Assembly: GCA_015956445.1 (NCBI GenBank)
Contig: WIUZ02000003.1
Coordinates: forward strand, 558,001 to 622,000
Source of the DNA: Thelephora terrestris
Lineage: Eukaryota; Basidiomycota; Agaricomycetes; Thelephorales; Thelephoraceae
DNA length: 64,000 bases
Direction of reading: 5' to 3'
In this document: piece after piece, positions 11,010 through 22,422 of the stretch
Position numbering within the stretch: position 1 is the first letter of the stretch
How the letters are laid out: each line of letters starts with the position of its first letter
Translations under genes and position numbers: made by a program
The notes under the pieces: generated by a model
Seen by the model: the letters and a program-made list of their open reading frames with translations, nothing else
What the model was told of the DNA's origin: nothing
Database searches by the model: none

Positions 11010-12770
11010 TCTGCAGGTTTCTCAGGAGTAGGCACTTATGGCGGATTGGATGTGCTGTTTGATGTACATGATGATGCTACACCAACCTCGGTGGTCAGTC
11101 GAGTCCGTCCAAGCTCGCAAGTTTGGAACAACACGAAGTACCAACGATTCGTCGAAACGCGGTTACGGCGGGACGCATTCAAAGTCTGGAAGTCGAGAGA
11201 TCAACGTTGTTAACTTTTGGGCTGAGGGACTCCATACAACAGGGGTCTGCACCATCGACTCGTCCTGTGTTTGGGGTCACTGTTGCGATCGTTCGACCAC
11301 AAGCGCCAAAGCGGTCCGAGTCAGATCTTCCACCACGATGTCTCGCCTCCCACCAGAAATATCCGACCACGTCGTCGACCTCCTGCACGATGAACCCGAT
11401 GCGCTGAGAATGTGTTGCCTCGTTTCAAAATCATGGGTTCCATGCGCTCAAAAACACCTTTTCCATGAAGTCGTCTTTGATTACCGTCGCTGGCTGGCCT
11501 GGAGAGATACTTTCCCGGATCCTTTCAACTCGCCTACGAATCACACCCGTTACTTGCTCATGACTTGCGACGGGTTCACACCTGGTGCGCCCTTCGAGAA
11601 GGGTGCTTGGTCTCAGTCGTTTTTCAATGTCGTGTGCTTGAGAGTGTCGGGTACGAGGCTATCCGCGCTTTCGTTTCCTTTCACAGCTTTTAATTTGTCC
11701 ACAAATCCCCCGTGTAGTTTATGAAATCCTCGACTCGGCTCTTTTCGAGCTTGTTTATTCCCTACCCCATCTCGAGGACTTGGCAATAATAAGTAGCCAG
11801 GGAGTCGACGACGACTTTGACGAAGACACCATCTTCTCTCTACCTTCGCCACCGTTGACCGGGTCCCTTGTAATTTCTGTCCCCCAGGGGATGGGATTCG
11901 TCGTACGCCGGCTGTTGGAACTGCCGAATGGTATTCGTTTCCGGAAACTCGAGGCCACAGTGTACTCCGAGGAGGACCTTCGGCATGCTATTGCTGTGGT
12001 AGAGGAATGCTCTGAAACCCTTGAATGCATCGAAATCCTGTGCGGGAGCCCTGGTAGGTTCCACCCCTTCAGTGTCCCTTCCAGACCAGTAACCGGCTTT
12101 CGTTTGTCTGCACTAGTGAGTCCATGGGCGGGTTTAATCGACTTCTCTGAGGTGATAAATCTCAAAGATGTGGCATTCGGCCTCGCGGGCCCTGAAGATG
12201 TAGGGATAGCCATGGCGCTCGAGACCATCACATCTAAACACGCAGATTTCCGAAAGGTTTCATTCACATTCCAAATCGACCCCCCTGATGTCGATGACCC
12301 TGACGTCGACGACATCAGAAACGCTATCGTAGAGAGGGTCTACAGGCAGTGGATGGACCTTGACCGCGCGCTATTCCAGCTGTGGGAGTCAAAAAAGATT
12401 CACACGAAGGTCATCTATGCCAAAATGGGAGAGGTGGGGGATGCGCTCGAGTACGTGGTGGCCCTGCTGCCAGAGATGACGAAGAGAGGGCTAGTTGAAA
12501 TAGTTGACATGGTAGATGATGAAGGCTATGTTCCTTGGGGTCGTCGGCTATGATCAACGTCGGTCGGGACGTGCTTTCGAGGTCTGTAACCGCCGCCGGG
12601 AGGACCGGTAGAATCTCACCTTTCCAAGGTGAATGTGCTCAGGCAGATCCCCGTTCACTCTTTATTAGCAGTGAATAAATCTTAGGCCCTGGCTTGGCTC
12701 TTGGTACACTGAGTTGTGAATGCGCGAAATACGGTTGTTATCGCCGTGGGTCAATGAGCGTCCAGCCAAC
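11010..12770 (+). repeat. Inverted duplication, left arm (partner about 20050-21800)
   Basis: The segment holding the F-box gene 11338-12553 and both flanks recurs in opposite orientation at about 20050-21800. Shared non-coding markers are the 5' flank TCTCAGGAGTAGGCACTTAT (11018-11039) and the 3' flank blocks AATGTGCTCAGGCAGATC and GCGCGAAATACGGTTGTTAT (to about 12745). The match beyond the gene shows segmental duplication, not gene retrotransposition. Confidence 0.8.
11338..12553 (+). CDS. F-box-like protein A
   Basis: Exon 1 (11338-11650) encodes an F-box-type N-terminus: LPPEISDHVVDLLHDEPDAL, then CCLVSKSWVPCAQKHLF. Intron 11651-11717 (GTACGAG..GTGTAG) joins in phase 1 to the C-terminal exon (11718-12553), with LFELVYSLPHLEDL, SPPLTGSL, RRLLELPNGIRFRKLEA, IDFSEVINLKDVAF, RQWMDLDRALFQLWE and LLPEMTKRGLVEIV. 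A 63-nt in-frame segment, GTAGGTTCC..CACTAG (12052-12114), matches the position of an intron in the paralogue at 41935 and may be spliced. F-box proteins usually couple substrates to SCF ubiquitin ligases; here that is inferred from the N-terminal motif alone. All frames are intact. Confidence 0.8.
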
Positions 12771-13057
12771 CACAGTGTCCTCAATCAGACTCAAGCTACG
12801 ATGTCATGGACAAAGATGATCCCAGATGATGAATCCCTCAACACACGTATACCCTGTCGATTGAACGTCACGGGCCGGCGCAACCGTGGCAGACGCGGCC
12901 AAGGGCGATTGGAACTTGGATTTCAACTTTTGCTCGCGTCATGCGTTTCAATGACCTCGGCGTTCGACCTTGGTAACACCTTGTTGGAGATGTTTACCCT
13001 CCTGATTTCGCACCACCGTGAGCTCCCTCCAAGTGCACTTTTCCCTCTTCATCAACC

Positions 13058-13716
13058 TTGTCTGCTGCTTCCCTCCTCTCAAGGACCTCACCAAGCCCGG
13101 CCGTGATCGCGGGCGTGATGGACCACAGACCGCCAGGGTCAACTGGCACCTTCGTGCTTTGTTTGATAAAGGGAACCGAAGCTAATATCTGCCAATTACT
13201 GGATCTATCGAACGGCTTCCACTTTCGAGACCTCAAGTTGACCTCGTTCAAGTCGCAAGATTTCGCCTGCGTGGAGAAATTGGTGGAGGGCTTTTTTCGG
13301 CACACTCGAGTACCTTGAGGTTCATGGCTCGCAGTCAGGTCCGTATTTTTGGCGTATCTTGTGGACCGGTGATAAATAAGGAAGTCGACCTCCAGATGAT
13401 CCCACGGCGGCCCAGTCCGCTGGACCTATCGAAAGCGACGAAACTCAAAAAGATCGAGTTTTGGTGTGCATTCCTGGGTACTCAATCCTTGGGCCACCGT
13501 GACGCTCGAGACTGCAGGGAAATTGCTCAGATGGAGGAAGAATCTGGTCCCACGCCGTGGTCGAGCCTCGACGGCCTCCTGGCCCAAATTTGGGAAGCCC
13601 TCTCGATTCGTACCAAAATGTTGTATCCTCCACCTGATCTAGAAGATGGAATAGGAGCGGTGGACTGGTGTGAACACAGGCTGTTGCCAGAGGTCAACGC
13701 AGCGAGGGATCGTTGA
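13058..13716 (+). pseudogene. Diverged F-box-like C-terminal relic
   Basis: Two overlapping open pieces match the C-terminal half of the local F-box family. The first has PPGSTGTFVLC and LLDLSNGFHFRDLKL (compare SPPLTGTLEL and LLDLPNGIRFRKLEA). The second, from about 13390, has LDLSKATKLKKIEF, WSSLDGLLAQIWE and HRLLPEV. A frame change separates them near 13310-13390, and no F-box exon is visible upstream. Probably a decayed member. Confidence 0.55.
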
Positions 13717-13943
13717 CCTGGTCGAGGAACAGTGATTCTCAATGGCTATCACAAAGTTGTCGAGACTCAAACTCAGCGGGTATTCACACGGGCGAACGGC
13801 GACATTATACGCGCGAACGAAGTTTGGGGTGACGGCGTTTGTGTGCACAGGGAGCACAGGTAAAGTCAAAAGATTACGTCCTTGCATTCATTTCGCAGGG
13901 TCATCATTATGTACTCGTTCACCCCTAACCAGGCCACCATTCC

Positions 13944-16626
13944 TTAAGTCTGTTTCAACCGAGGCAGAGCCGGGACGATCTCCGAAATCCACCCAATAAC
14001 CTGAGGAGACTTGATCGTGATCTTACAGCCCGTGGCCGTAGCTTCGCAACTCGAGCTCGCCTGAGTATCCGTATGAGAGAAACTGCTCGAGACGGCGAAG
14101 GGACCCCATCCGACGCTAGCGCTCCCGCTCGTGGTCGAAGTGTGGAAGTGAGACTGGATGTCGGACGTCTCGCCATCGATTTCCAACACGACGTTTGCGG
14201 CGAGGAGGAAAGCTGGGTAAATATGTTTCAGTCGGTTGTGGACAGCGGTGGGGCGGAAAGTGAAGACTGACATGTGGGATACATCGGAAAGAGATCGTAT
14301 TTGGTCAATTCCTCTTCACGGTTGAGTTTGGCGACCTGGTCATTGACTATGTACGAGTCGGGGTCCATCAAGTAGGCGAGGGTAACAGGTCCCGGGCTGA
14401 TGCTATGAATCAAGGAATCAGCATCCTATCGCATGATATACTGTGGGAAAGGGGAAAAGGACTCACAAATTACCAGAAGCAACTGTCAAATCGTCATCGT
14501 AAAACAACTCAGGCCTCATCCAACCCCTCGTGATATCCACCCTCATACACTCAAAGGTAGCCTTGATGCTCGAGTTCGCCATCTGCCTCGCAGCGTCCGA
14601 AGTAGAATCCGAATGAGACACGCCCCCTCCAACGGACCAAAGTCCCCAGTTCGCGGAACCACCGACCGAATACGAGTTGCTAGAAGAAGAGCTTTGATCG
14701 GCGACGTAGCTCGAAGAAACCGCGATGCTGATGGAGGTCCAATAATCGGCTTGGGTAGCCGTGGAGGGCGTGATATCCGGAGGCGCGCGTGGAATACCAG
14801 CTAAGATCGCGAACGTGTCTTGGATGTTTGAAGCCGTCTCAGGAGCTTGGAGGTTTTCGAGCTGTTTCTGATATTTGAGAATCTGAGCATCGTTGGCGGT
14901 GACCTGCTTCTTGAGCAAATCGCAATCATTGGCGAACAGAGCGGCTTGAGCGCGGACGGCGGAGTCGTTGAGTCCGCTGATGCCGCTCTTATCCATGTCG
15001 TTGAACTGGGTCGTCAGAGCCTTGCGAGCGTCGGTGTACGCCTGGAGCTTCTCGTCGAGGTCCGTTCTTAAAATCGGAACCATCATCAGAGAAGGAAATA
15101 CTGGCAGGAGAAGGCGTGGACGTACTTGTCTGGGTCGGTGCCATCGCTCGCAGCCCTAGTAAAAAACCGGGTCAGTACAGCTTCCCCGGATGCACAAAAC
15201 CGAGTAAACTAACTTGGCTTTTTCACTGACGGTGCTGGTGAGCAAATACACAGAGATGGGAAACGGTACTCACTATGCGAACAGGGCATCCTGGTATTCT
15301 TGCAAGGCCTTGAGGAACGCTGCAACAGGGCCGTCATCGGTAGTAGGGCCAGGAGCGGGAGGGGGGTCCGTGCTTCCGTTGACAGACGTCGGGTTCTAAC
15401 GCACAAGGGTGAATACACCGTCCACTCCGAGCGAGCGGACAGGAAGCTCCACGAACCGTGATCATGCCATTCAAAAGGATATTGATCTTCTGGAGCCTCG
15501 ATATCTTCCATGTCAAGGACTCGACGGTCTCGGTCCTCGGTCCACTGTCGGCCTTCTGCTTCGCGAGCCAAGCCCAGTTCGAAGGAGTCAATGAGACCTT
15601 GCTGTACTCGACCGAGCCGTCCTCGCTCGGGATGATGGCATTGCGCATCGATTCCTACACATAAATCGGAGAGATGTGAGAAAACATGAATGGCGGTGGG
15701 AAGGATGGATGTCATATATTGAGGGAGCCACACACCTTGCTTGCTTCGACTCTGGACAGAGCAGAATCGTTATCGACGATGTCAAAGTAGTATTCTACTT
15801 CTTCCTTCTTTCCGAGAGTGACCCAGTCCATATACCGAGCCTGAACATTGGTATTGTACGTCTTTTCGTTCTCCGCGACCCACTTGTCGTACGCCGCTCG
15901 CTTAAGAGCAGGCGAGCTATTGGTTAAATCCTTCATGGCTCGATCCAAAGCGTCATCGAATGCTTTGACCTTGCGCTCGAAGGCATCCGTGTAAGCGTTC
16001 TGCTTGTCTCTGTAAATGTCGATACGTGTTTGATCCGAGCCCTCAGCAACGGGAGCGGTCAGGTAGTCCATAGCTTTCTTGTAACGCTGCTCGGCTGGGT
16101 CAAGCTCGGAATAGGCTATTCCGTCGTCAACGCCAATTGTGTGACCTGCATTAAATGAAAAATGAGTACAGAAGAACATGCGAGAACAGATGGGAAACCG
16201 GGACTGACCAGCAGGGACGAGCTTAGTGAGAGTAGCACCGTAACTCCTAGCGACAGATCTGCCAGTAGGACCGAGCTGGACCCCAGACAGGGCCGGCATA
16301 TCGTCACAAAGAATTGCTTGAGCGAGTTGAACAGCGTTAGGGAGGACAGGAACCGTCATTTTTCCATCCTTGTCGAAACCATCGGTATAATCCTACGGAA
16401 TGGTAGATCCCACGTGAGCATCTGAGTCAAGGACGACGTGACGAAAGAAGGCAGGATTCACGTCGAGGTTGAGGACTTTGGCGGGGATCATCATGGTGAA
16501 GAACTGCTCTGGAGGGGCTGGAAGAGCATCGCGGATGGCCTGACGGATGGTCATGGAGACCTGGGCGATCCTGTCAAGCTCCTCCGCCGACTGTTGCCTG
16601 ATCTTGTCAGCACCGGAGGGCGGCAT
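13944..16626 (-). CDS. Conserved multi-exon protein of unknown function
   Basis: ATG at 16626. About nine exons can be joined in frame, for example 16626-16462, 16392-16209, 16145-15736 and 15654 onward, with introns of about 60-80 nt. The N-terminus is charged and helical (KIRQQSAEELDRIAQ, QRYKKAMDYLTAPVAEG), followed by a predicted coiled coil (LKKQVTANDAQILKYQKQLE). The C-terminal half is a Ser/Gly-rich beta-like region (SSSSSNSYSVGGSANWGLWS, GGGVSHSDS, ECMRVDITRGWMRPELF, ending KITIKSPQVIGWISEIVP). No stops or frameshifts. It resembles uncharacterised fungal proteins of similar layout, and no enzymatic motif is recognised. It is the only clearly intact, non-repeated gene in the first 20 kb. 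Confidence 0.75.
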
Positions 16627-18082
16627 GGTATTGAGTAGAAGGAGGTGGTGTTCAGAGGGGAGAATTGAGCGGGGGGTTATCGAGCCTGTTCTCCCAAGAG
16701 CAGTCGGCCTTTATAGCGTTTCAGGAGAAAGATTGGAGCACATTTGCGTCCAGTACACTAACTGGATTCAATGCCGAGGCCGGTCTAATTCAACGTATTG
16801 CCTTGGTTGAGACCCTTCGAGAGATCAAGAACCCCGTGGTGCCTATGGTAGATAGGAGAGCAGAAGGTTCCGATGAAGCGGAAGCAGCGCGAGACGCTGA
16901 AATGGAGCCCAGACCTCTCACCCCGCAGGTATGAAATCGCCGGGGGGGAATGCAGCTTCAGTCTCGGCAGGGGGGATGCAGCCTCAGTCTCGGCAGGGGG
17001 AATGCAGCCTCAGTCTCGGCGGGAATTGGGTGAGAGACGTAGGGGGAGGACAGAAGTCTTGATTCGTTCTTTTGGACAGGTGGGAACCGGCTGAGGGTCA
17101 TGATGATGGGCGTCGCAGGGAAAGTTCGATCGCCAAGACGTCATCGTCGTGATGCGCCCGCTGTCACTCCTTTGCCAGTGCCTAGACTCACTCTCAGTTC
17201 TCAGTCAGTCCTCGTGGCTGTGATCGACCCTACTTGTAATACCGTCTGCACACAATCATGCTCGCAAAGTCGACCTTACCCTCCCCAACCTCGCGGCTAC
17301 CGCGGCGTTGAACCTCCCTACTAGAGCCTACCGAGGTGGCTTTCAATGTCACTCAGATCTTCCTCGCGTTCCTGACCGGCGCGGTAGACTCGACTACCCG
17401 CAAAGTAATTTGCTTCACACGCAACGCCCGGAGATTGGACTCCTCCGGTACATCCTGGAGGTCTGGACTCTGACGTCTGACAAGAAACAAAGTTCCAGTG
17501 CCGATTCTCCGGGGACAAACAAACTGTGGAACGCATGATTCGATCACAATTGCAACAAAATTGCTCATGACACCAGCAGAGGCTTGGCTTCCTCTCCATA
17601 TCGAAGCTTGACACCTTGTTCTCAGCTGACCCTACGGAACCCATAAACCACGCGGTGTAGCCCCATGCTCGAGCCCATAAAGGCTCTATTCCATCTCCGT
17701 CACAACACCCCTGGTAAGATCCCGCGTTAAGTCCTCAATACCAATCTACAGAAACGAGGTTAGGTTCGATGTTGCTCTTGCAATCAGCTATCGGGTTTTG
17801 CGGGGATTTCGATTCAGGACCATCCTCATGACGTACCAAACACCCTATGCACTGCGCTTGTCTCCATGGACGTCACGTTATTTCTACAGGAATAACTATC
17901 TGGGTGTGAGATTGATCCGGTTGGGTTATGTCCTGGATTTTTCGGCCTCTGGAGTCTCGAACACAGTAAAAATCAGGTCGAATACATCTCGCGCCTTAAT
18001 ACACGACTACATTGTTGAATATTGCGAAGGAGGAAGGATAATTGTTCTAAAATATCGGGGTGTCCAAACTCTACATGCAGCA
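16627..18082. other. Intergenic stretch, no supported gene
   Basis: Contains the upstream region of the 13944-16626 gene and one short tandem repeat (listed separately). Open frames of 60-180 codons here show no family resemblance or intron structure. No transposon ends were recognised. Confidence 0.35.
16942..17032. repeat. Three tandem copies of a 26-27 bp unit
   Basis: GGGGGAATGCAGCTTCAGTC plus TCGGCA is repeated three times with small changes (ATGCAGC(T/C)TCAGTCTCGGC), followed by GGGAATTGGG. It lies upstream of the gene starting at 16626. Function unknown. Confidence 0.85.
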
Positions 18083-19280
18083 CTATGTAGTGCTTTCCAT
18101 TCGCACAAGGTGAGCGACCGCCCGGACATTCCTATTCTTCCCAAACAAGCTCGGCAACAAACATTCCACGCAGTCCACAAACGTTTTCTCATCCATCTTC
18201 GGCCGCCTCACCACCTTCAACTTCAAAGAACGCGCGGTGAGGTATCTGAGCAACACCTTATCCAACGCCAGCCATTGAACGTACACCACGGCCGGAATCT
18301 GAGAGCTCATTGCGGTGTTTGTCAAGAAATCCCTGGGCAGGTATAGCGCCACCTCCTCGAGGCGGCGTGACTTGATGCTCTCGATTGCAATCGCGATCCA
18401 GTCGATGTTGTGGGTGCGGACCTCAGATCTGAACGCGACGGATTTGATATTTGTTGCTGAAGAAAGGTCGATACAGGTGTTTCCTTCTGTATCGACGGAA
18501 ATAAAAATAAGCCATAAGCATGTGTCAAACGAAGCGAAACCCGCGAGACGGGTACGTACGGTCCATGCGACTCAACACCTGAAGGCTTTCGAGAGTACCC
18601 GAACAGGCCGATATCAAGTCCAACATCGGGCACACGTCTTCGTCACAGATCCAGGGTAGGGTCAGCTCGCGAAAATGGATCCCGCTCGGAAGCGACAACA
18701 GGTTGTCCACCATGGTCCTCATTCCCGGATAAACCATCAGGCATACACTTCCGGAGAGCGTCGGTGGAGTTGCAGGAAGTGTGGCTTTGGTGCGGGATTC
18801 GCTGGGATTCCCTACCAGCAGGAGGTCGTCGAGAAGCGGGAATGTATACATGAGGCTCATGATGCTACCGGCGGCCAGCGTCTGGAACGTCATCCGGACC
18901 GATTTGAGGGATGGCGCGAATCCGTGAAGCGGCAAGAGTGAAACTTGGCAATTGTGGTTCGGGTGTACGTGGAGGACCAGACGAGTGACGTTGCAAAATG
19001 AGGGGATGTATTTGGGCGGGAACATATTGTTCTGGTTCATACGGATGGTCAGCGTCTTGGCGTGGTGGGCGGGGGAGTTGCAAGGATCTGGAAACGCATT
19101 GCGCCAGGCGACGACGAAGGCAACGCTGTTGAAGGAGATGGAGGAAAAGATGTGTTTTCGGCTTCGGATGGCCCACGATTTGGAAACCTTGGAACAGGAC
19201 TTGAGCGCATCTGGCTGGTTGTAGAGCTGGTCGATGATGTGATCCCAGAGTTCTGTAGGCAGTCTTTCGATGGCGGACAT
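18083..19280 (-). CDS. F-box-like protein, divergent member
   Basis: ATG 19280. Exon 1 (19280-18560) begins MSAIERLPTELWDHIIDQLY, then CSKVSKSWAIRSRKHIFSS, the F-box-type opening of the local family. It continues with FPDPCNSPAHHAKTLTI, LLPLHGFAPSLKSVRM, YTFPLLDDLLL and LLSLPSGIHFRELTL. Intron 18487-18559 (GTACGT..ACAG) leads to exon 2 (18486-18083), with CIDLSSATNIKSVAF, YVQWLALDKVLL and VECLLPSL, matching the usual C-terminal blocks. This is the most diverged full-length member in the window, and all frames are intact. Role as an SCF substrate receptor is inferred. Confidence 0.8.
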
Positions 19281-19390
19281 CGTGGCGGTGGGCAGTAGCA
19301 CGGTTTTCCTAAATAAGCGCTCGCGATGCCTACTATCAGCGCGCTTCGCAGCACGTGAGATCTTGAGACGTTGATGTCTTCCCAAAGGAC

Positions 19391-19470
19391 GTACTCATGA
19401 GCTGCTGACTCGTTTCAAAATCACAGATCCCACGTCCTCGAAAGCATTTCTTTCTACCGCTTTCAAGCTC
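19391..19470 (+). pseudogene. F-box motif relic
   Basis: A short plus-strand stretch reads LVSKSQIPRPRKHFF after an in-frame stop, matching the CCLVSKSWVPRARKHLF block of the neighbouring F-box genes. Nothing else of the gene remains nearby. Confidence 0.5.
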
Positions 19471-20049
19471 TACGCAATCATGAGAAAAATGTGTCCTACA
19501 GAATCTCTTCGATACCCTCAAATCACCATGACCACGGATGCAGAAGGGGGCGGTTACTACACCACAAAGTCCCTTTGGGTTGTGAAATACGTCGTGAAAA
19601 CCGGCGAAACAAGCACCAGAATCCACCGGGTTTTCGCAAATCCCGCAATCGTATCCCCACCTCGTACATTTCTGACCTCATCGATTCACTTGTTGAGGCT
19701 GCTGGAGCCCACCCGTGTTTACTGGGCATCTGGCTCTCCATAGAAATCAGGATGGGGGCGCGAAAGCGATGTCCCGTTGACAGCGGCTGGAGTTCCACCC
19801 TTGATTACCTCCACATGAACTGCTGCAACATTAGTATGTGATGACCAACCTCTGAGGATGAGGTATCGGTAAGTTTGGTCAACCGATCGAATACGACAAA
19901 AATCTAAGACGAGACAATCATGCGGGCCATGAACATGCAACATGCAACGTGGGACGGAAGGAAAGCACCGCTACAGACTTCACTACGAACAAGGTATATG
20001 CCGCCGAAATAGTCGGGATAGGGAAGACGAATATTGACCCTCTCAGCTG

Positions 20050-21800
20050 AACGTTCGCTGACTTATGGGGATAACAACCGTATTTCGCGCAGTCCAGGGC
20101 CATTGCTCAGTGTACCAAGAGCCAACCCAGGATGTATTCACCGCTAATAAAGATCGTGAAAGGAGATCTGCCTGAGCACATATTCACCTTGGAAACACGA
20201 GACTCTACCGGTCCTGCCGCAGGCGCGGTGACAGACCTCGAAAGGCTCCCTGACCTGCCGAGCATGCCCCGAACGAGGTTTATCGTAGCCGACGACCTCA
20301 AACATAGCCATCATCTACCAAATCAACTAGCCCTCTCTTCGTCATCTCTGGCAGCAAGGCCACCACGTACTCGAGCCCATCTCCCACCTCTCCCGCGGAA
20401 AAGATGACTTTCGCGTAAATTTTTTTTGACTCCCACAGTTGGAATAGCACACGGTCAAGGTCCATCCACTGCCTGTAGACCCTCTCCCCGACCGCTTTTC
20501 TGACGTAGTCAGGGTAATCGATATTAGGAGGGTTGATTTGGATTGTGATTGAAACCTTTCGGAAATCTGTGTGTTTAGATGTGATGGTCTCGAGCGCCAT
20601 GGCTATCCATACATCTTCAGGGCCCGCGAGGCCGAATGCCACATCTTTGAGATTTATCACCTCAGAGAAGTCGATCGAACCCGCCCGTGGATTCACTAGT
20701 GCAGACAAACGAAAGCCGGTTACTGGTCTGGAAGGGACACTAAAGGGGTGGAACCTACCAGGGTCACACACGATCTCGATGCTTTCAAGGGTTTCAGAGC
20801 ATTCCTCTACCACAGCAATAGCATACCGAAGGTCCTCCTCGTAGTCCACTGTGGCCTCGAGTTTCCGGAAACGAATACCATTCGGTAGGTCCAACAGCCG
20901 GCGCACCACGGATCCCATCCCCAGAGACACACAAAGATCAAGGGCCCCAGTCAACGGTGGCGAAGTTAGAGAGAAGATGGTGTTGTCGTCGAAGTCATCG
21001 TCGACCTCGCTAATTGCTATTTGCAAGTCCTCGAGATGGGGTAGGGAACAAACAAGCTCGAAAAGAGCCGAGCCGAGGATTTCATGGACTACACGGGGGA
21101 TTTGTGGACAAATTAGAAGGCGTGGAAGCAAACGAAAGCGCGGATGGCCTCGTACCCCACACCTTCAAGCGCACGACATTTGGAAACGACTGAGACCAAG
21201 CACCCTTCCCGAAGAGCGCAGCACGTATGGGCTCTTCGCAAGTGAAGCGCAAGGAACGGGTGTGATTCGTAGGCGAGTTGACAGGATCCGGGAAAGTATC
21301 TCTCCAGGCCTGGAGGCGACTCGGAGAATTGAAGACGACTTTACGGAAAAGGTGTTTTTGGGCGCGTGAAACCCATGACTTTGAGACGAGGCAACACATT
21401 CTGAGCGCATCGGGTTCTTTGTGCAGGAGGTCGACGACGTGGTCGGATATTTCTGGTGGGAGGCGGAATCGTGACATCTTGGTGGCAGATCTGACTGCCT
21501 CGGCGCTTGTGGTCGAATGACCGTCGATGGTGCAGAACCCTGTAGTATGGGCTCCATCAGCGCAAAGGTTGAAAGTATTGATTTCTCGACTTCGAGACTT
21601 TGAATGTGTCCCGTCGTAACCGCGTTTCAACGGCTCACTTGGCTAGAGGCTTGCTACTATAACTCGGTACTTCGTGTTATTACAAACTTGCGAGCCTGGA
21701 CGGACTCGGCTGATCACCGACGTTGGTGTAGCATGCACATCACCACGCAAATCCAATCCGATATAAGTTCCTACTCCTGAGAAACTTGCAGAGTTGACGT
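20050..21800 (-). repeat. Inverted duplication, right arm (partner about 11010-12770)
   Basis: Mirror copy of the 11.0-12.8 kb segment, including F-box gene B and non-coding flanks on both sides (ATAACAACCGTATTTCGCGC at 20069-20088; TCCTACTCCTGAGAAACTTG at 21769-21788). The arms are separated by about 7.3 kb that contains the unknown gene at 13944 and F-box gene 18083. Confidence 0.8.
20298..21477 (-). CDS. F-box-like protein B (inverted paralogue of A)
   Basis: ATG 21477. Exon 1 (21477-21156) encodes LPPEISDHVVDLLHKEPDAL and CCLVSKSWVSRAQKHLFRKV. Intron 21089-21155 has the same borders (GTACGAG..GTGTAG) and phase as gene A. The C-terminal exon to 20298 has LFELVCSLPHLEDL, RRLLDLPNGIRFRKLEA, GSIDFSEVINLKDVAF, RQWMDLDRVLFQLWE and LLPEMTKRGLVDLV. 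It is close to gene A over its whole length and no disabling change is seen. The final exon may contain one more 63-nt in-frame intron (GTAGGTTCC..CACTAG). Confidence 0.82.
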
Positions 21801-22422
21801 TGCAGGTACATCAGCAAATCATGGAAAGTCCGGCAAACAATTGCACCCCGGTAAAAGAATTGTAACCGGTCATCAGCCTTCCGACTCCTTAGGCGAGAAT
21901 TATAACGCATTATACCACAATAAATCGGCCTACCACTTTCGCGATACTTATAGTACTTCACGGGGTACTGCAAGGTTATTGGATGCCATCAGAGGTTACA
22001 ATCCGTTCCTTAGTTTGTAAGTACTTTAACGAAATATACCACCCTACCACTTTCAAAAACTCGGCGGGATTTTAAGCCGCGTTGTAGATCTCCTGCTCCG
22101 GTTGTATAAGATAGTAGCCCTGTCTGTAGGAGTCGCAACAAAGTACACTAATCTATGACCTTTGTGAACCCGGTGTTTTTTAAACGGCCTTGTGGGATGC
22201 TCGCTGTGATTACATTGGGTAGTGACCCCAATAAAGTCCGGTAACATTATATTGAATTCCATGCTTCAGGGGGGCGCGACGGCAATGCTAGCATCGGATA
22301 GGATGCGCGCAGCAGCTTCGCTTGGTTCGCAAATCACACAATGGGATTTTCGAAATGATGATGGTATTAGGATTGACTAAGCAAACACACGAATCAATGC
22401 TACTCTACGTTCGTGTCTGTAG
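21801..22422. other. Intergenic stretch, no gene seen
   Basis: AT-rich sequence between F-box gene B and the 3' end of the DUF6698 gene. Short open frames only. No repeat or RNA gene recognised. Confidence 0.35.

Noticed and set aside
17798-18346. 182-codon plus-strand frame
   Set aside because: It runs opposite to, and overlaps, exon 2 of the F-box gene at 18083-19280, whose motifs and splice sites are convincing.
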